Assembly (NCBI RefSeq): GCF_014284305.1
Contig: NZ_JACOFW010000001.1
Coordinates: forward strand, 124,001-188,000
DNA from: Affinundibacterium seohonense
GTDB lineage: Bacteria > Pseudomonadota > Gammaproteobacteria > Burkholderiales > Burkholderiaceae_D
Reading direction: 5' to 3'
DNA length: 64,000 bases
Below the pieces are notes generated by a model. The model was not told where the DNA came from. It saw only the letters and a list, made by a program, of their open reading frames with translations, and ran no database searches. The translations under genes and the position numbers were made by a program. This document shows, in pieces, positions 38,162 through 48,414 of the stretch; the first letter of the stretch is position 1; every line of letters starts with the position of its first letter.

Positions 38162-41100
38162 GCGTATAGACATAAAAAGTATTTTAATTATCGGCGCTGG
38201 TCCTATCATCATTGGTCAGGCTTGCGAGTTTGATTATTCTGGTGCACAGGCTTGTAAAGCTTTGCGCGAAGAAGGCTACAAAGTTATTTTGGTTAACAGC
38301 AATCCAGCGACCATTATGACTGACCCAGAAATGGCCGATGTGACATACATTGAGCCGATTACTTGGCAAGTGGTAGAGCGCATCATCGCCAAAGAGCGTC
38401 CGGACGCAATCTTGCCGACGATGGGTGGTCAAACTGCATTGAACTGCGCTTTGGATTTGCATAAGCATGGCGTGCTGGATAAGTATAAATGCGAATTGAT
38501 TGGTGCTTCCCCAGAAGCGATTGATAAAGCGGAAGATCGTTCTAAGTTTAAAGATGCGATGACCAAAATTGGTCTGGGTTCTGCGCGTTCTGGTGTGGCT
38601 CATAGCATGGAAGAGTCATGGGCTGTGCAAAAAACAGTTGGCTTCCCAGTCATCATTCGCCCGTCGTTCACGATGGGCGGTACGGGCGGTGGCATTGCTT
38701 ACAATGAAGAAGAATTCGAAACGATTTGCAAACGCGGTTTAGAAGCGTCACCAACGAATGAATTATTGATTGAAGAATCTTTGATCGGTTGGAAAGAGTA
38801 TGAGATGGAAGTCGTACGCGATAAAGCAGACAACTGCATTATCGTTTGCTCGATCGAAAACTTAGACCCAATGGGCGTGCATACAGGTGACTCGATCACC
38901 GTTGCGCCAGCACAAACTTTGACAGACAAAGAATACCAAATCATGCGTAACGCCTCTTTGGCTGTTTTACGTGAAATTGGTGTCGATACGGGCGGTTCTA
39001 ACGTACAGTTCTCAGTCAATCCTGCTGATGGTCGTATGATCGTCATCGAGATGAATCCACGTGTGTCACGTTCATCTGCACTGGCGTCAAAAGCAACAGG
39101 TTTCCCAATCGCGAAAATCGCAGCGAAACTGGCAGTTGGTTTCACACTCGATGAATTGCGCAACGAAATTACTGGCGGTCAAACCCCAGCGTCGTTCGAG
39201 CCGTCTATCGATTACGTTGTGACCAAGATTCCGCGCTTCACATTCGAAAAATTCCCGCAAGCGGATAACCGTTTGACGACACAGATGAAGTCAGTCGGTG
39301 AAGTGATGGCAATTGGTCGCACCTTCCAAGAATCCTTCCAAAAAGCCTTGCGCGGTTTGGAAGTTGGCGTTGATGGTATGAATGAAAAAACCACCGACCG
39401 CGAAGTCTTGGAAAAAGAACTCGGTGCGCCAGGTCCAGACCGTATCTGGTATGTCGGTGACGCATTCGCGCAAGGCTTTACGATGGAAGAAGTGCATCAA
39501 TTGACGCGCATCGATCCATGGTTCCTCGCCCAAATCAAAGACATCATCGATATCGAATTGTGGCTAGAAACGCAATCCCTGGACGCCATTGATAAAGACT
39601 TGTTGTTGAAGTTGAAGAAAAAAGGTTTCTCTGATCGTCGTCTTGCTAAGCTTTTGAAATCGACAGGCACGGCACTTCGCGAAAAACGTATTGCTTTGAA
39701 TGTACGCCCAGTCTACAAGCGTGTTGATACTTGTGCCGGCGAGTTCGCAACGAAGACAGCCTACATGTATTCCACTTATGAAGATGAGTGTGAATCAGCG
39801 CCAACTGATAAGAAAAAAATTATCGTTTTGGGCGGTGGTCCAAACCGTATCGGTCAAGGTATTGAATTCGATTATTGCTGCGTGCACGCGGCATTCGCGA
39901 TGCGTGAAGACGGTTACGAAACGATTATGGTTAACTGTAATCCAGAAACCGTTTCCACTGATTACGACACGTCGGATCGTTTGTATTTTGAACCATTGAC
40001 GTTAGAAGACGTTTTGGAAATCGTTGATCTGGAAAAGCCAGTTGGCGTGATCGTGCAATACGGCGGACAAACCCCATTGAAATTGGCCTTGGAGTTAGAG
40101 GCGAATGGCGTACCAATTATCGGTACTTCACCAGACATGATCGATGCAGCAGAGGATCGTGAACGCTTCCAGAAGATGTTGCATGAATTAGGTTTGCGTC
40201 AGCCACCAAATCGTACCGCGCGTACAGAAGATGAAGCGATCGCTTTGGCGCAAGAGATTGGTTATCCGCTTGTTGTTCGTCCGTCCTATGTTTTGGGTGG
40301 TCGTGCAATGGAAATCGTTCATGAGCAACGCGATCTTGAACGCTATATGCGTGAAGCGGTCAAAGTGTCACACGACTCGCCAGTATTGTTAGATCGTTTC
40401 TTGAATGATGCGATCGAAGTTGACGTGGATTGTTTGTCCGATGGTACGCGCACTTTCATTGGCGGCGTGATGGAACATATTGAGCAAGCTGGCGTGCACT
40501 CTGGTGACTCTGCATGTTCCTTGCCACCATATTCCTTGAAGCAAGCAACGATTGATGAATTAAAACGTCAAACCAGTTTGATGGCAAAAGGTTTGAACGT
40601 TGTTGGCTTGATGAACGTGCAGTTCGCGATTCAGCAAAAAGATGGTGAAGATGTCGTGTATGTGCTGGAAGTGAATCCTCGTGCATCCCGCACTGTGCCT
40701 TATGTTTCTAAGGTCACAGGTTTGCAATTGGCGAAGATAGCGGCGCGTTGCATGGTTGGTCAGTCTTTGGATTCTCAAGGTATTTACAAAGAAGTGATTC
40801 CATCTTATTTCAGCGTGAAAGAAGCAGTATTCCCATTCGTGAAATTCCCTGGCGTCGATACGATTTTGGGACCTGAAATGAAATCGACTGGTGAAGTCAT
40901 GGGCGTTGGCAAGACTTTCGGTGAAGCCTTTGTTAAGTCGCAATTAGGCGCGGGTGTTAAATTACCTCGATCCGGTAAAGTATTCTTGACCGTAAAAAAT
41001 GCCGATAAGCCACGTGCAATTAACATCGCTAAGAAGTTGGTAGCGATGGGCTTTGAATTGGTCGCCACCAAAGGTACTGCAGCGGCAATTTCAGCAGCAG

Positions 41101-41372
41101 GTGTGACTTGTGCTTCCGTGAATAAAGTCGCCGAAGGTCGTCCACACGTGGTTGATCTTTTGAAAAACCGTGAAGTCGTGATGGTCATCAATACCGTTGA
41201 AGAAAAACGCAATGCGATTGCTGATTCTCGTTCGATTCGCGTCTCTGCTTTAGCGTCTGGCGCAACGACAATTACCACGATCGCTGGTGCAGAAGCTGCG
41301 GTAGAAGGTATGCGTCATTTGGATGAATTGCATGTCTATGATTTACAAGGTCTGCATAAGTCTTTACACTAA
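38154..41372 (+). CDS. carB: Carbamoyl-phosphate synthase large subunit
   Basis: A 1072-aa enzyme with the two homologous ATP-grasp synthetase halves. The first begins [22 protein letters not shown] and the second [21 protein letters not shown] near residue 560; the allosteric MGS-like domain is last ([22 protein letters not shown]). It makes carbamoyl phosphate for argF and for pyrimidines. The start ATG 38154 lies inside the end of carA behind GGAGAAGAA, so the two are translationally coupled. Confidence 0.98.
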   Translation: MPKRIDIKSILIIGAGPIIIGQACEFDYSGAQACKALREEGYKVILVNSNPATIMTDPEMADVTYIEPITWQVVERIIAKERPDAILPTMGGQTALNCALDLHKHGVLDKYKCELIGASPEAIDKAEDRSKFKDAMTKIGLGSARSGVAHSMEESWAVQKTVGFPVIIRPSFTMGGTGGGIAYNEEEFETICKRGLEASPTNELLIEESLIGWKEYEMEVVRDKADNCIIVCSIENLDPMGVHTGDSITVAPAQTLTDKEYQIMRNASLAVLREIGVDTGGSNVQFSVNPADGRMIVIEMNPRVSRSSALASKATGFPIAKIAAKLAVGFTLDELRNEITGGQTPASFEPSIDYVVTKIPRFTFEKFPQADNRLTTQMKSVGEVMAIGRTFQESFQKALRGLEVGVDGMNEKTTDREVLEKELGAPGPDRIWYVGDAFAQGFTMEEVHQLTRIDPWFLAQIKDIIDIELWLETQSLDAIDKDLLLKLKKKGFSDRRLAKLLKSTGTALREKRIALNVRPVYKRVDTCAGEFATKTAYMYSTYEDECESAPTDKKKIIVLGGGPNRIGQGIEFDYCCVHAAFAMREDGYETIMVNCNPETVSTDYDTSDRLYFEPLTLEDVLEIVDLEKPVGVIVQYGGQTPLKLALELEANGVPIIGTSPDMIDAAEDRERFQKMLHELGLRQPPNRTARTEDEAIALAQEIGYPLVVRPSYVLGGRAMEIVHEQRDLERYMREAVKVSHDSPVLLDRFLNDAIEVDVDCLSDGTRTFIGGVMEHIEQAGVHSGDSACSLPPYSLKQATIDELKRQTSLMAKGLNVVGLMNVQFAIQQKDGEDVVYVLEVNPRASRTVPYVSKVTGLQLAKIAARCMVGQSLDSQGIYKEVIPSYFSVKEAVFPFVKFPGVDTILGPEMKSTGEVMGVGKTFGEAFVKSQLGAGVKLPRSGKVFLTVKNADKPRAINIAKKLVAMGFELVATKGTAAAISAAGVTCASVNKVAEGRPHVVDLLKNREVVMVINTVEEKRNAIADSRSIRVSALASGATTITTIAGAEAAVEGMRHLDELHVYDLQGLHKSLH

Positions 41373-41415
41373 GCGCAATCCGGCGAATCCCTGACTAATG
41401 GGGAAGCGCACACCG

Positions 41416-41460
41416 AGAGGTCACAATCAACAATGAGTCATCATTGTTCTTGTGACCTCT
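41416..41460 (+). terminator. Long hairpin between carB and greA
   Basis: Outer arms AGAGGTCACAA and TTGTGACCTCT, and inner arms AACAATGA and TCATTGTT, form a long imperfect stem. Only a short T stretch (CTTTT) follows, so it is probably a terminator or processing site. Confidence 0.55.
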
Positions 41461-41559
41461 CTACTTTTAGGCATGATGGCAATCCATCTTGTTTTTTAAC
41501 TTGGGATATTTATCCCAGTATTTTTTACCTGATTTTTCACTTATATATTGTAGATAGCT

Positions 41560-42036
41560 ATGAGTACAGTACCCCTGACTAAATTTGGTGCAGAATTGCT
41601 CAAGCAAGAATTGCACAAACTAAAGACTAAAGAACGTCCTGATGTGATCAACGCGATTGCAGAAGCGCGCGCGCAAGGCGATTTGTCTGAAAATGCCGAA
41701 TATGACGCTGCTAAAGAGCGTCAAAGTTTTATTGAAGGTCGTATTGCTGAACTCGATGGAAAATTGAGTGCAGCACAAATTATTGATCCGACTGAATTGG
41801 ATGCAGAAGGTCGCGTGGTGTTTGCGGCAACTGTGCAATTGGAAGATTTAGAAAATGGACAAAAAGTTCAATATCAAATCGTTGGTGAAGATGAAGCCGA
41901 TTTGAAATTGAATAAAGTGTCGATTACTTCACCAATCGCGCGTGCCTTAATTGGTAAGTACGCAGGTGATGTGGTTGGTGTACAAGCACCAGCTGGTGTG
42001 CGTGAGTATGAAATTTTGGATGTCTTGTACATCTAA
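41560..42036 (+). CDS. greA: Transcription elongation factor GreA
   Basis: A 158-aa factor that stimulates RNA cleavage by stalled RNA polymerase. The N-terminal coiled coil has PDVINAIAEARAQGDLSENAEYDAAKERQ with the acidic tip, and the C-terminal domain ends SPIARALIGKYAGDVV. In Burkholderiales greA commonly follows carAB, as here. A GC-rich hairpin comes after the stop. Confidence 0.97.
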   Translation: MSTVPLTKFGAELLKQELHKLKTKERPDVINAIAEARAQGDLSENAEYDAAKERQSFIEGRIAELDGKLSAAQIIDPTELDAEGRVVFAATVQLEDLENGQKVQYQIVGEDEADLKLNKVSITSPIARALIGKYAGDVVGVQAPAGVREYEILDVLYI

Positions 42037-42114
42037 ACTTTGACGCGAACTTTGCAGGCGCAAGTTTCGCAAAAAACACTGTGAAGTCGCGAGACTAAAT
42101 TAGTACTAAAAAAT

Positions 42115-42138
42115 GGGGCGCAAGTTTGCGCCCCTCTT
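42115..42138 (+). terminator. GC-rich hairpin after greA
   Basis: GGGGCGCAA and TTGCGCCCC pair around GT and are followed by TCTTTG. The palindrome TACTAACGTTAGTA at 42151-42164 lies just beyond, of unknown meaning. Confidence 0.7.
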
Positions 42139-42202
42139 TGATAATAACGGTACTAACGTTAGTAGCTAATGCGCTAGTCGAAGCTAGTCAAAGAGATCGA
42201 AC

Positions 42203-42709
42203 TTAGTCTCTACCAGTTTTCTTGACGCTGGATTGACGTGGTTTAGCGCGCTTGATTGTGCCGCCTTGGGTTACACGCTCATTGCCTTTGACTAAAACTT
42301 TAGAAACAGATGGTTTTTTCGTGCCACTTGCGCTAGGCTTCACAATAGTCACTTCACGCAAGCCTTTGCCACGTTTTACAAATTTTGTTTCTTTAATGCC
42401 GTCAATTTTTGGACGATAGATCACCAATAATTTGCCGATGTGTTGAACTGGCTCGGCATCGAGTTCTTCGCAAATAGTGTCGTACATTGCCACGCGTGCT
42501 TCACGATCATCACCAAAGACGCGAACCTTGATTAGTCCGTGAGAATTCAAGCTGGCATCAATTTCTTTCTTTACTGCCGGTGTGAGTCCAGCTTCACCGA
42601 TGATAACGATAGGTTTGAAACCATGCGCTTCAGCACGTAATTCACTACGTTCAGCTGGTGTGAGTTTTGATTTTGGTTTGATTTTTGCAGTTGATGCGTC
42701 GTTTGACAT
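42203..42709 (-). CDS. yhbY: YhbY-type RNA-binding protein with basic C-terminal extension
   Basis: A CRM-domain ribosome-assembly protein. Residues ~15-110 match YhbY (LTPAERSELRAEAHGFKPIVIIGEAGLTPAVKKEIDASLNSHGLIKVRVFGDDRE). E. coli YhbY has ~97 aa, whereas this protein has 168; the extra ~60 residues are rich in Lys, Arg, Ser and Gly (KRGKGLREVTIVK, GTIKRAKPRQSS) and probably bind RNA. It is divergent from rlmE with 32 bp between the starts. Confidence 0.92.
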   Translation of the reverse strand: MSNDASTAKIKPKSKLTPAERSELRAEAHGFKPIVIIGEAGLTPAVKKEIDASLNSHGLIKVRVFGDDREARVAMYDTICEELDAEPVQHIGKLLVIYRPKIDGIKETKFVKRGKGLREVTIVKPSASGTKKPSVSKVLVKGNERVTQGGTIKRAKPRQSSVKKTGRD

Positions 42710-42741
42710 ATAAATTCCTTTAAAAGCAGTATTTTACGCCA

Positions 42742-43386
42742 ATGGCCAAGAATAAATTCAATCAAAATTGGGTTCACGATCATATTAATGATCCTTATGT
42801 GAAATTAGCACAAAAAGAAGGCTATCGCTCACGGGCTGTTTATAAGCTCAAAGAAATCGACGAAACCGAAAAATTGATCAAATCTGGTCAGATTATCGTC
42901 GATTTGGGAGCGACTCCCGGTAGCTGGTCGCAGTATGTTAGGAATAAGTTATCAGGTAAAGAGGGTGGCGGCATTCTCGGCGAAATCTATGCTTTGGATT
43001 TATTAGAGATGGAACCTATTGCCGACGTTAACTTCATTCAAGGCGATTTTCGCGAAGAGGATGTCTTATCCCAATTGGAAGCAAAGCTACACGGCAAAAA
43101 AGTCGATGTTGTTTTGTCCGACATGGCTCCAAATTTATCCGGCAACGGCACCGTAGATGGCGCTCGCGTTGAATACATTATTGAATTGGCAGTCGAATTT
43201 GCAAAGGCACATCTAAAGCCAAATGGTGCATTGCTGGTAAAGTGTTTTCATGGCACCAGCTATAATACTTTGGTGACTTTGTTCAAAAACGAATTTCATA
43301 CCGTAGCGAATAAAAAGCCGAAAGCCAGCAAAGACAAGTCATCTGAGATATTTTTGTTAGGAAAAGGCTTGAAACATCCTAGCTAA
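42742..43386 (+). CDS. rlmE: 23S rRNA 2'-O-ribose U2552 methyltransferase RlmE
   Basis: SAM-dependent methyltransferase (FtsJ/RrmJ), 214 aa, acting on the A-loop of 23S r[16 protein letters not shown] supplies the first Lys of the K-D-K-E tetrad; [14 protein letters not shown] binds [14 protein letters not shown] the Asp, and LLVKCFHG the second Lys. A divergent promoter must lie within yhbY's start region: TTGACA is at 42703-42708, and CAGTAT or TATTTT lies just before the ATG, so the untranslated leader is very short. Confidence 0.96.
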   Translation: MAKNKFNQNWVHDHINDPYVKLAQKEGYRSRAVYKLKEIDETEKLIKSGQIIVDLGATPGSWSQYVRNKLSGKEGGGILGEIYALDLLEMEPIADVNFIQGDFREEDVLSQLEAKLHGKKVDVVLSDMAPNLSGNGTVDGARVEYIIELAVEFAKAHLKPNGALLVKCFHGTSYNTLVTLFKNEFHTVANKKPKASKDKSSEIFLLGKGLKHPS

Positions 43387-43397
43387 CGAGGAAAAAG

Positions 43398-43490
43398 GTG
43401 AAAAAAATCAATATTTCATCTGTTTTACTCTTGATAATTGTCAACTGTGCCTGCATATCTTGTCCAGCAAGCTGTATTCAATGCGAGTAG
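43398..43490 (+). CDS. Candidate small Cys-rich secreted peptide (30 aa)
   Basis: A short frame starting at GTG 43398, six bases after GAGG, and 11 bp after the rlmE stop. It encodes a Lys-Lys start, a hydrophobic run (SSVLLLIIVN), and then CACISCPASCIQCE with five cysteines in 13 residues. The layout suggests a lipoprotein or a small exported peptide that binds metal. No homologue is recognised and the ORF may be fortuitous; the good ribosome-binding site is the main support. Confidence 0.3.
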   Translation: MKKINISSVLLLIIVNCACISCPASCIQCE

Positions 43491-43573
43491 AATAAACATT
43501 TACCAGTGCTAGTATTTTCGCGCGTCATTTTACCCGCGACTTTTTGTGCAAAATTTGCACCTGAGGAGTTTTT

Positions 43574-45466
43574 GTGAATAATTCAATGTTAACCAAAATT
43601 GCAATGTGGGGCGCTGCCCTCTTAGTGCTCTTTATGGTGTTCAATAAATTTGACAGTAAAAATTTAGCTGCAAATGCAGTGACAATTCCTTACTCCCAGT
43701 TTCTAGATGAGGTGCGTTCAAAGCGCATCAAGGAAGCGTTAATTGATGACAGTAATCGTACTGTGGTCGCCACTACAATTGATGATAAAAAAATTAAAGC
43801 CCAGTTGACAATCTTCGATAAAGGTTTGGCAAAAGACTTGGTCGATAACGGTATCAAATTTGATAGTAAGCCTGCAGAAGAACCATCGTTGCTGGGTCAA
43901 ATTTTGATTTCATACGGGCCGATGTTGTTGTTGATCGGTGTATGGATTTTCTTTATGCGTCAAATGCAAGGCGGCGGTAAAGGCGGCGCATTTTCATTTG
44001 GTAAATCGAAAGCACGTATGCTCGATGAAACCAATAATCACGTGACTTTTGCGGATGTGGCTGGTTGCGATGAGGCGAAAGAAGAAGTCAGCGAAGTCGT
44101 TGATTTCTTAAAGGATCCAAGTAAATTCCAAAAACTCGGTGGACGTATCCCACGCGGTGTTTTGATGGTTGGTCCTCCAGGTACTGGTAAAACTTTGTTG
44201 GCACGTGCGATTGCAGGTGAAGCAAAAGTTCCATTCTTCACTATCTCAGGTTCTGATTTCGTCGAGATGTTTGTCGGTGTGGGTGCCTCTCGTGTACGCG
44301 ATATGTTCGACAACGCGAAAAAACATTCACCATGTATTATTTTCATCGATGAGATCGATGCGGTCGGTCGTCACCGTGGTGCAGGCATGGGCGGCGGTAA
44401 TGATGAACGTGAGCAGACTTTGAATCAAATGCTGGTGGAGATGGATGGTTTTGAACCTAACTCTGGTGTCATCGTAGTTGCTGCAACTAACCGCGCTGAC
44501 GTGTTGGATAAAGCCTTATTGCGCCCAGGCCGTTTTGATCGTCAAGTGACAGTCAGTTTGCCGGACATTCGTGGTCGTGAACAGATTCTCAATGTGCACA
44601 TGCGCAAAGTGCCTATCGCACCTGACGTCCGTGCTGATATTTTGGCTCGTGGTACGCCTGGTTTCTCTGGTGCTGATTTGGCTAATTTAGTCAATGAATC
44701 AGCCTTGTTTGCCGCACGCCGCAACAAGCGTTTGGTTGAGATGCAAGATTTTGAAGATGCAAAAGATAAAATCTACATGGGACCTGAGCGTAAATCCATG
44801 GTCATGCGTGAAGATGAACGTCGTAATACGGCGTATCATGAATCAGGTCATGCAGTGGTTGCAAAACTCTTGCCGAAAGCAGATCCTGTTCATAAAGTCA
44901 CCATCATGCCACGTGGTAATGCGCTCGGTTTGACTTGGCAGTTGCCTGAACATGACCAGATCAGCGGTTACAAAGATAAGATGCTGGAAGAAATTGCAAT
45001 CTTGTTTGGTGGTCGTATTGCAGAAGAAATTTTTGTTGGTCAAATGTCGACTGGTGCGTCGAATGATTTCTCTCGCGCGACGAAATTGGCACGTGCGATG
45101 GTCACTCGTTTTGGCATGTCCGACACATTAGGCGTAATGGTTTACGAAGACAGTCAAGAGGGCGGTTATTTTGGCGGCTCGTCTAAAACAATTTCCGAAG
45201 CAACTCAGCAAAAAGTTGATTCAGAAATTCGCGCTATTCTTGATGCGCAATATGCGATTTCCCGTCAACTGTTAGAGGAAAATCGCGACAAGGTTGAAGC
45301 GATGACAAAAGCATTGCTTGAATGGGAAACCATTGATGCTGAGCAGATCAATGACATCATGAACGGAGTGGAACCACATCCACCAAAGTCATTTACTGCA
45401 GCGCCTAAGTCATCTTCTGACACGCCACCAGGCGGTGTCACGCCGAGTGCGACAGCGCCAGCCTAA
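43574..45466 (+). CDS. ftsH: ATP-dependent zinc metalloprotease FtsH
   Basis: Membrane AAA+ protease of 630 aa for quality control of membrane and regulatory proteins. There are two membrane helices (about 8-24 and 109-128), Walker A GPPGTGKT (200-207), Walker [12 protein letters not shown], second region of homology RPGRFDR, and zinc site HESGH (422-426). The start is GTG or ATG: the frame opens GTGAATAAT at 43574 behind GAGGAG. A terminator follows the stop. HtpX, its functional partner, is also in this window. Confidence 0.97.
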   Translation: MNNSMLTKIAMWGAALLVLFMVFNKFDSKNLAANAVTIPYSQFLDEVRSKRIKEALIDDSNRTVVATTIDDKKIKAQLTIFDKGLAKDLVDNGIKFDSKPAEEPSLLGQILISYGPMLLLIGVWIFFMRQMQGGGKGGAFSFGKSKARMLDETNNHVTFADVAGCDEAKEEVSEVVDFLKDPSKFQKLGGRIPRGVLMVGPPGTGKTLLARAIAGEAKVPFFTISGSDFVEMFVGVGASRVRDMFDNAKKHSPCIIFIDEIDAVGRHRGAGMGGGNDEREQTLNQMLVEMDGFEPNSGVIVVAATNRADVLDKALLRPGRFDRQVTVSLPDIRGREQILNVHMRKVPIAPDVRADILARGTPGFSGADLANLVNESALFAARRNKRLVEMQDFEDAKDKIYMGPERKSMVMREDERRNTAYHESGHAVVAKLLPKADPVHKVTIMPRGNALGLTWQLPEHDQISGYKDKMLEEIAILFGGRIAEEIFVGQMSTGASNDFSRATKLARAMVTRFGMSDTLGVMVYEDSQEGGYFGGSSKTISEATQQKVDSEIRAILDAQYAISRQLLEENRDKVEAMTKALLEWETIDAEQINDIMNGVEPHPPKSFTAAPKSSSDTPPGGVTPSATAPA

Positions 45467-45493
45467 GTTTTAAAAAAATAATTTAATTTATGA

Positions 45494-45526
45494 GAGGGTG
45501 AGGAGAAATCCTCACCCTTCATTTTT
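45494..45526 (+). terminator. Terminator after ftsH
   Basis: GGGTGAGGA and TCCTCACCC pair around GAAA, followed by TTCATTTTT. It lies 14 bp before folP. Confidence 0.8.
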
Positions 45527-45540
45527 AGAGCGATTGTTTT

Positions 45541-46419
45541 ATGCTAACACCGTTTTTTGAATGTGGAAGATACCGTTTTTCAATGAAAGTGGCGCATACC
45601 AACGCCATGAGAACATTGTTCAAACCACTGGTGATGGGAATCTTGAATGTCACCCCCGACTCATTCTCTGATGGTGGAAAATTTCAATCCTTAGATCACG
45701 CGATCACGCATGCAGAGCAAATGATCGAAGATGGCGTTGATATCATTGATATCGGCGGTGAATCAAGTCGTCCAGGTGCAAAGCCTTTGCCATTGGACGA
45801 AGAGCTGAAGCGGGTGATTCCATTAATCTATGCTTTACGTGATTGTGGTAAGCCGATATCGATCGATACTTACAAGCCAGAAGTGATGCGTGAAGCGATT
45901 ATCGCTGGCGCAGATATGATCAACGACATTCGTGGTTTTGACTCTGAGCAAGCGCTAGCGGCAGTGGCAGACAGCGATGTTGGCTTGTGTGTGATGCACA
46001 TGCAAAAGTCGCCCGAAACCATGCAAGAACAACCAAGTTACCAATATGTGACGCAAGACGTTATCGCTTTTTTGCGCGAGCGTTGTGATCAGTTGGAGGC
46101 TGTAGGCGTTGAGAAAAATCGTATTAGTGTTGACCCCGGATTCGGATTCGGCAAAACCTTGGAACATAATATCGAGCTCTTACAAAATATCAATGTGATG
46201 CAAGAGGAATTAGGGTTTCCCGTATTGGCGGGGATCTCGCGCAAAACCATGATAGGTGCAATCACTGGCAAACCGGTAGAGCATCGTATGGCGGGCAGTC
46301 TCGCGGCAGCATTGGCGGCTATGGCACAGGGGGCGCGCATTTTACGGGTGCATGATGTTGCCGAGACGGTTGATGCGATAAAGGTATGGCATGCAGCCAA
46401 TACCATCAAGATTGCCTGA
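45541..46419 (+). CDS. folP: Dihydropteroate synthase
   Basis: TIM-barrel enzyme joining a pterin diphosphate to p-aminobenzoate in folate synthesis. VMGILNVTPDSFSDGG, GADIIDIGGESSRPGA-type (here DGVDIIDIGGESSRPGA), DPGFGFGKT and the SRKTMIG block are all present. Three in-frame ATGs exist (45541, 45583, 45607); the first includes FECGRYRF, which resembles the CGRF motif before VMGI in relatives, so it is preferred (292 aa). About 12 residues between the two look like an insertion. Confidence 0.93.
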   Translation: MLTPFFECGRYRFSMKVAHTNAMRTLFKPLVMGILNVTPDSFSDGGKFQSLDHAITHAEQMIEDGVDIIDIGGESSRPGAKPLPLDEELKRVIPLIYALRDCGKPISIDTYKPEVMREAIIAGADMINDIRGFDSEQALAAVADSDVGLCVMHMQKSPETMQEQPSYQYVTQDVIAFLRERCDQLEAVGVEKNRISVDPGFGFGKTLEHNIELLQNINVMQEELGFPVLAGISRKTMIGAITGKPVEHRMAGSLAAALAAMAQGARILRVHDVAETVDAIKVWHAANTIKIA

Positions 46420-46469
46420 AGAAAATCAAAACAAAATCTAGTCATTTAAAAAAATAAGAGGGGAAAGAC

Positions 46470-47807
46470 ATGTCTCGTAAATATTTTGGTACCGATGGAA
46501 TCCGTGGCAAAGTTGGCGTCAGCCCGATTACGCCAGATTTCGTGATGCGACTCGGTTATGCCGCAGGGAAAGTGCTAGCGAAATTAGATACGGCAAGTCA
46601 CGCACGCCCGACTGTTTTGATCGGTAAAGATACGCGGGTTTCTGGCTATATGCTGGAAGCTGCTCTTGAGGCTGGCTTCGCCGCGGCTGGCGTTGACATC
46701 ATGTTGTCTGGCCCAATGCCAACGCCGGCGATCGCCTATCTCACACGTGCCTTGCGTTTGTCAGCGGGTGTCGTGATTTCTGCTTCGCATAATCCTTATG
46801 ATGACAATGGGATTAAATTTTTCTCGGCTCAAGGTACAAAACTACCAGATGATATCGAATTAGCGATAGAAGCTGAGCTCGATCTTGAAATGCAGTGTGT
46901 GAGCTCTGATAAATTGGGTAAGGCAAAACGCTTGGATGATGCGAACGGTCGTTACATCGAGTTTTGCAAAAGTACATATCCGAACGAGTTGGATTTACGC
47001 GGTTTAAAGATTGTTGTCGATTGTGCGCATGGTGCTGCCTACGATATTGCACCTCACGTGTTTCATGAGTTAGGTGCAGAAGTTATTTCAATCGGTAATC
47101 ATCCCAATGGTTTTAATATTAATGATGCCGTTGGCGCGACAGCACCCGAAGCTTTGGCATTAGCGGTACGCGCAAATCACGCAGATTTAGGGATTGCGCT
47201 GGATGGTGATGCTGACCGTCTTGTGATGGTCGATAAAAATGGCAAAATTTACGATGGCGATCAACTTCTTTATTTGATGGTTTTAGATCGTATGGCGATT
47301 GGCCCGGTTGCTGGCGCTGTTGGTACTTTGATGACCAATATGGCGGTTGAGCTTGCGTTTAAAGAATTGGGTGTCGGCTTCATTCGCGCGAAAGTCGGCG
47401 ACCGTTATGTGCTAGAACAAATGCAGCAACAAGGTTGGCTGCTAGGTGGCGAGGGTTCGGGACATCTGCTGTGTTTAGATAAACACACGACTGGCGATGG
47501 TATCGTATCTGCGCTACAAGTCTTATCCGCTTTGAAGCGCAATGGTAAATCATTGGATCAATGTTTTGAAAACCTCACATTGTTTCCACAGGTACTAATT
47601 AATGTGCGCGTCACGCCGGGCTTTGATTGGCAAACGAATGCAGCATTGGTAGCGGAAAAAACGCAAGTAGAAAAAGAATTGGCAGGGCAGGGACGTGTCC
47701 TGATTCGAGCATCAGGAACTGAGCCATTAGTTCGCGTAATGGTGGAAACATCGAGTGCGGAAATTGCGAATAAAATGGCGCGTCGCTTAGCCAATTGCAT
47801 CGCTTAA
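46470..47807 (+). CDS. glmM: Phosphoglucosamine mutase
   Basis: Converts glucosamine-6-phosphate to the 1-phosphate for UDP-GlcNAc. The phosphoserine is Ser106 in [12 protein letters not shown], the metal loop is LDGDADR, the sugar loop GEGSGH and the phosphate-binding [11 protein letters not shown]; 445 aa is standard. It follows folP by 50 bp, with GAGGGGAAA before the ATG, the usual folP-glmM order downstream of ftsH. Confidence 0.98.
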   Translation: MSRKYFGTDGIRGKVGVSPITPDFVMRLGYAAGKVLAKLDTASHARPTVLIGKDTRVSGYMLEAALEAGFAAAGVDIMLSGPMPTPAIAYLTRALRLSAGVVISASHNPYDDNGIKFFSAQGTKLPDDIELAIEAELDLEMQCVSSDKLGKAKRLDDANGRYIEFCKSTYPNELDLRGLKIVVDCAHGAAYDIAPHVFHELGAEVISIGNHPNGFNINDAVGATAPEALALAVRANHADLGIALDGDADRLVMVDKNGKIYDGDQLLYLMVLDRMAIGPVAGAVGTLMTNMAVELAFKELGVGFIRAKVGDRYVLEQMQQQGWLLGGEGSGHLLCLDKHTTGDGIVSALQVLSALKRNGKSLDQCFENLTLFPQVLINVRVTPGFDWQTNAALVAEKTQVEKELAGQGRVLIRASGTEPLVRVMVETSSAEIANKMARRLANCIA

Positions 47808-47903
47808 TTTCCAATTATAGGGTAATGATTCTTGATGTTAGTAGCGATACACTGTAATATTCAGCCTTCTGATTTTTAGGCCGCGAAGGTCTAAAAAGAA
47901 TGT

Positions 47904-47980
<77 letters not shown>

Positions 47981-48014
47981 AAAAATCAATAAAAATCAAT
48001 TGCTTACAAAATAT

Positions 48015-48042
48015 TAGCCAATCCTTGCAGGTTGGCTTTTTT
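48015..48042 (+). terminator. Terminator after tRNA-Arg
   Basis: AGCCAATCC and GGTTGGCT pair with one bulge around a short loop, followed by six T residues, 35 bp after the tRNA. Confidence 0.75.
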
Positions 48043-48414
48043 GTTTGTGGGCTTTTTGTGAACTATGTGGACGGGAAGTCGATTGAAGAAAAAAACCGAT
48101 CGCGCAGTTTGGAGACAAGCGAACTAGTCCGTTTTTTCCATTTGAAACCAAATTTATTTTGGCGATAGTCTCGGTGAGTCCATAAGTTGCCAAAGTCGAT
48201 TTCTTTTAATTATTCATCCGGCTTTCAATTTGGTGGCTTGCGCACCGTTCTACAAAAGGGTGCTGATAGCTAGGTGTTGTTTGTACTTAGTCTTCTTTGC
48301 GGTTAATTTGTATCTAATCGTACAGTCAAAATTCAATCGGATCCAAAGAATGAAGTTGGTCACGGGTTCCGCGCCTTGATTTCGCTCACGATAACTCATA
48401 ATCGCACTCGCTCG
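48043..48414. other. Gene-free stretch beside the ABC transporter gene
   Basis: No ORF with coding character, RNA gene or long repeat is seen. No copy of the tRNA 3' end was noticed that would mark an attachment site. The last ~60 bases become GC-richer, like the neighbouring transporter gene. Confidence 0.5.
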
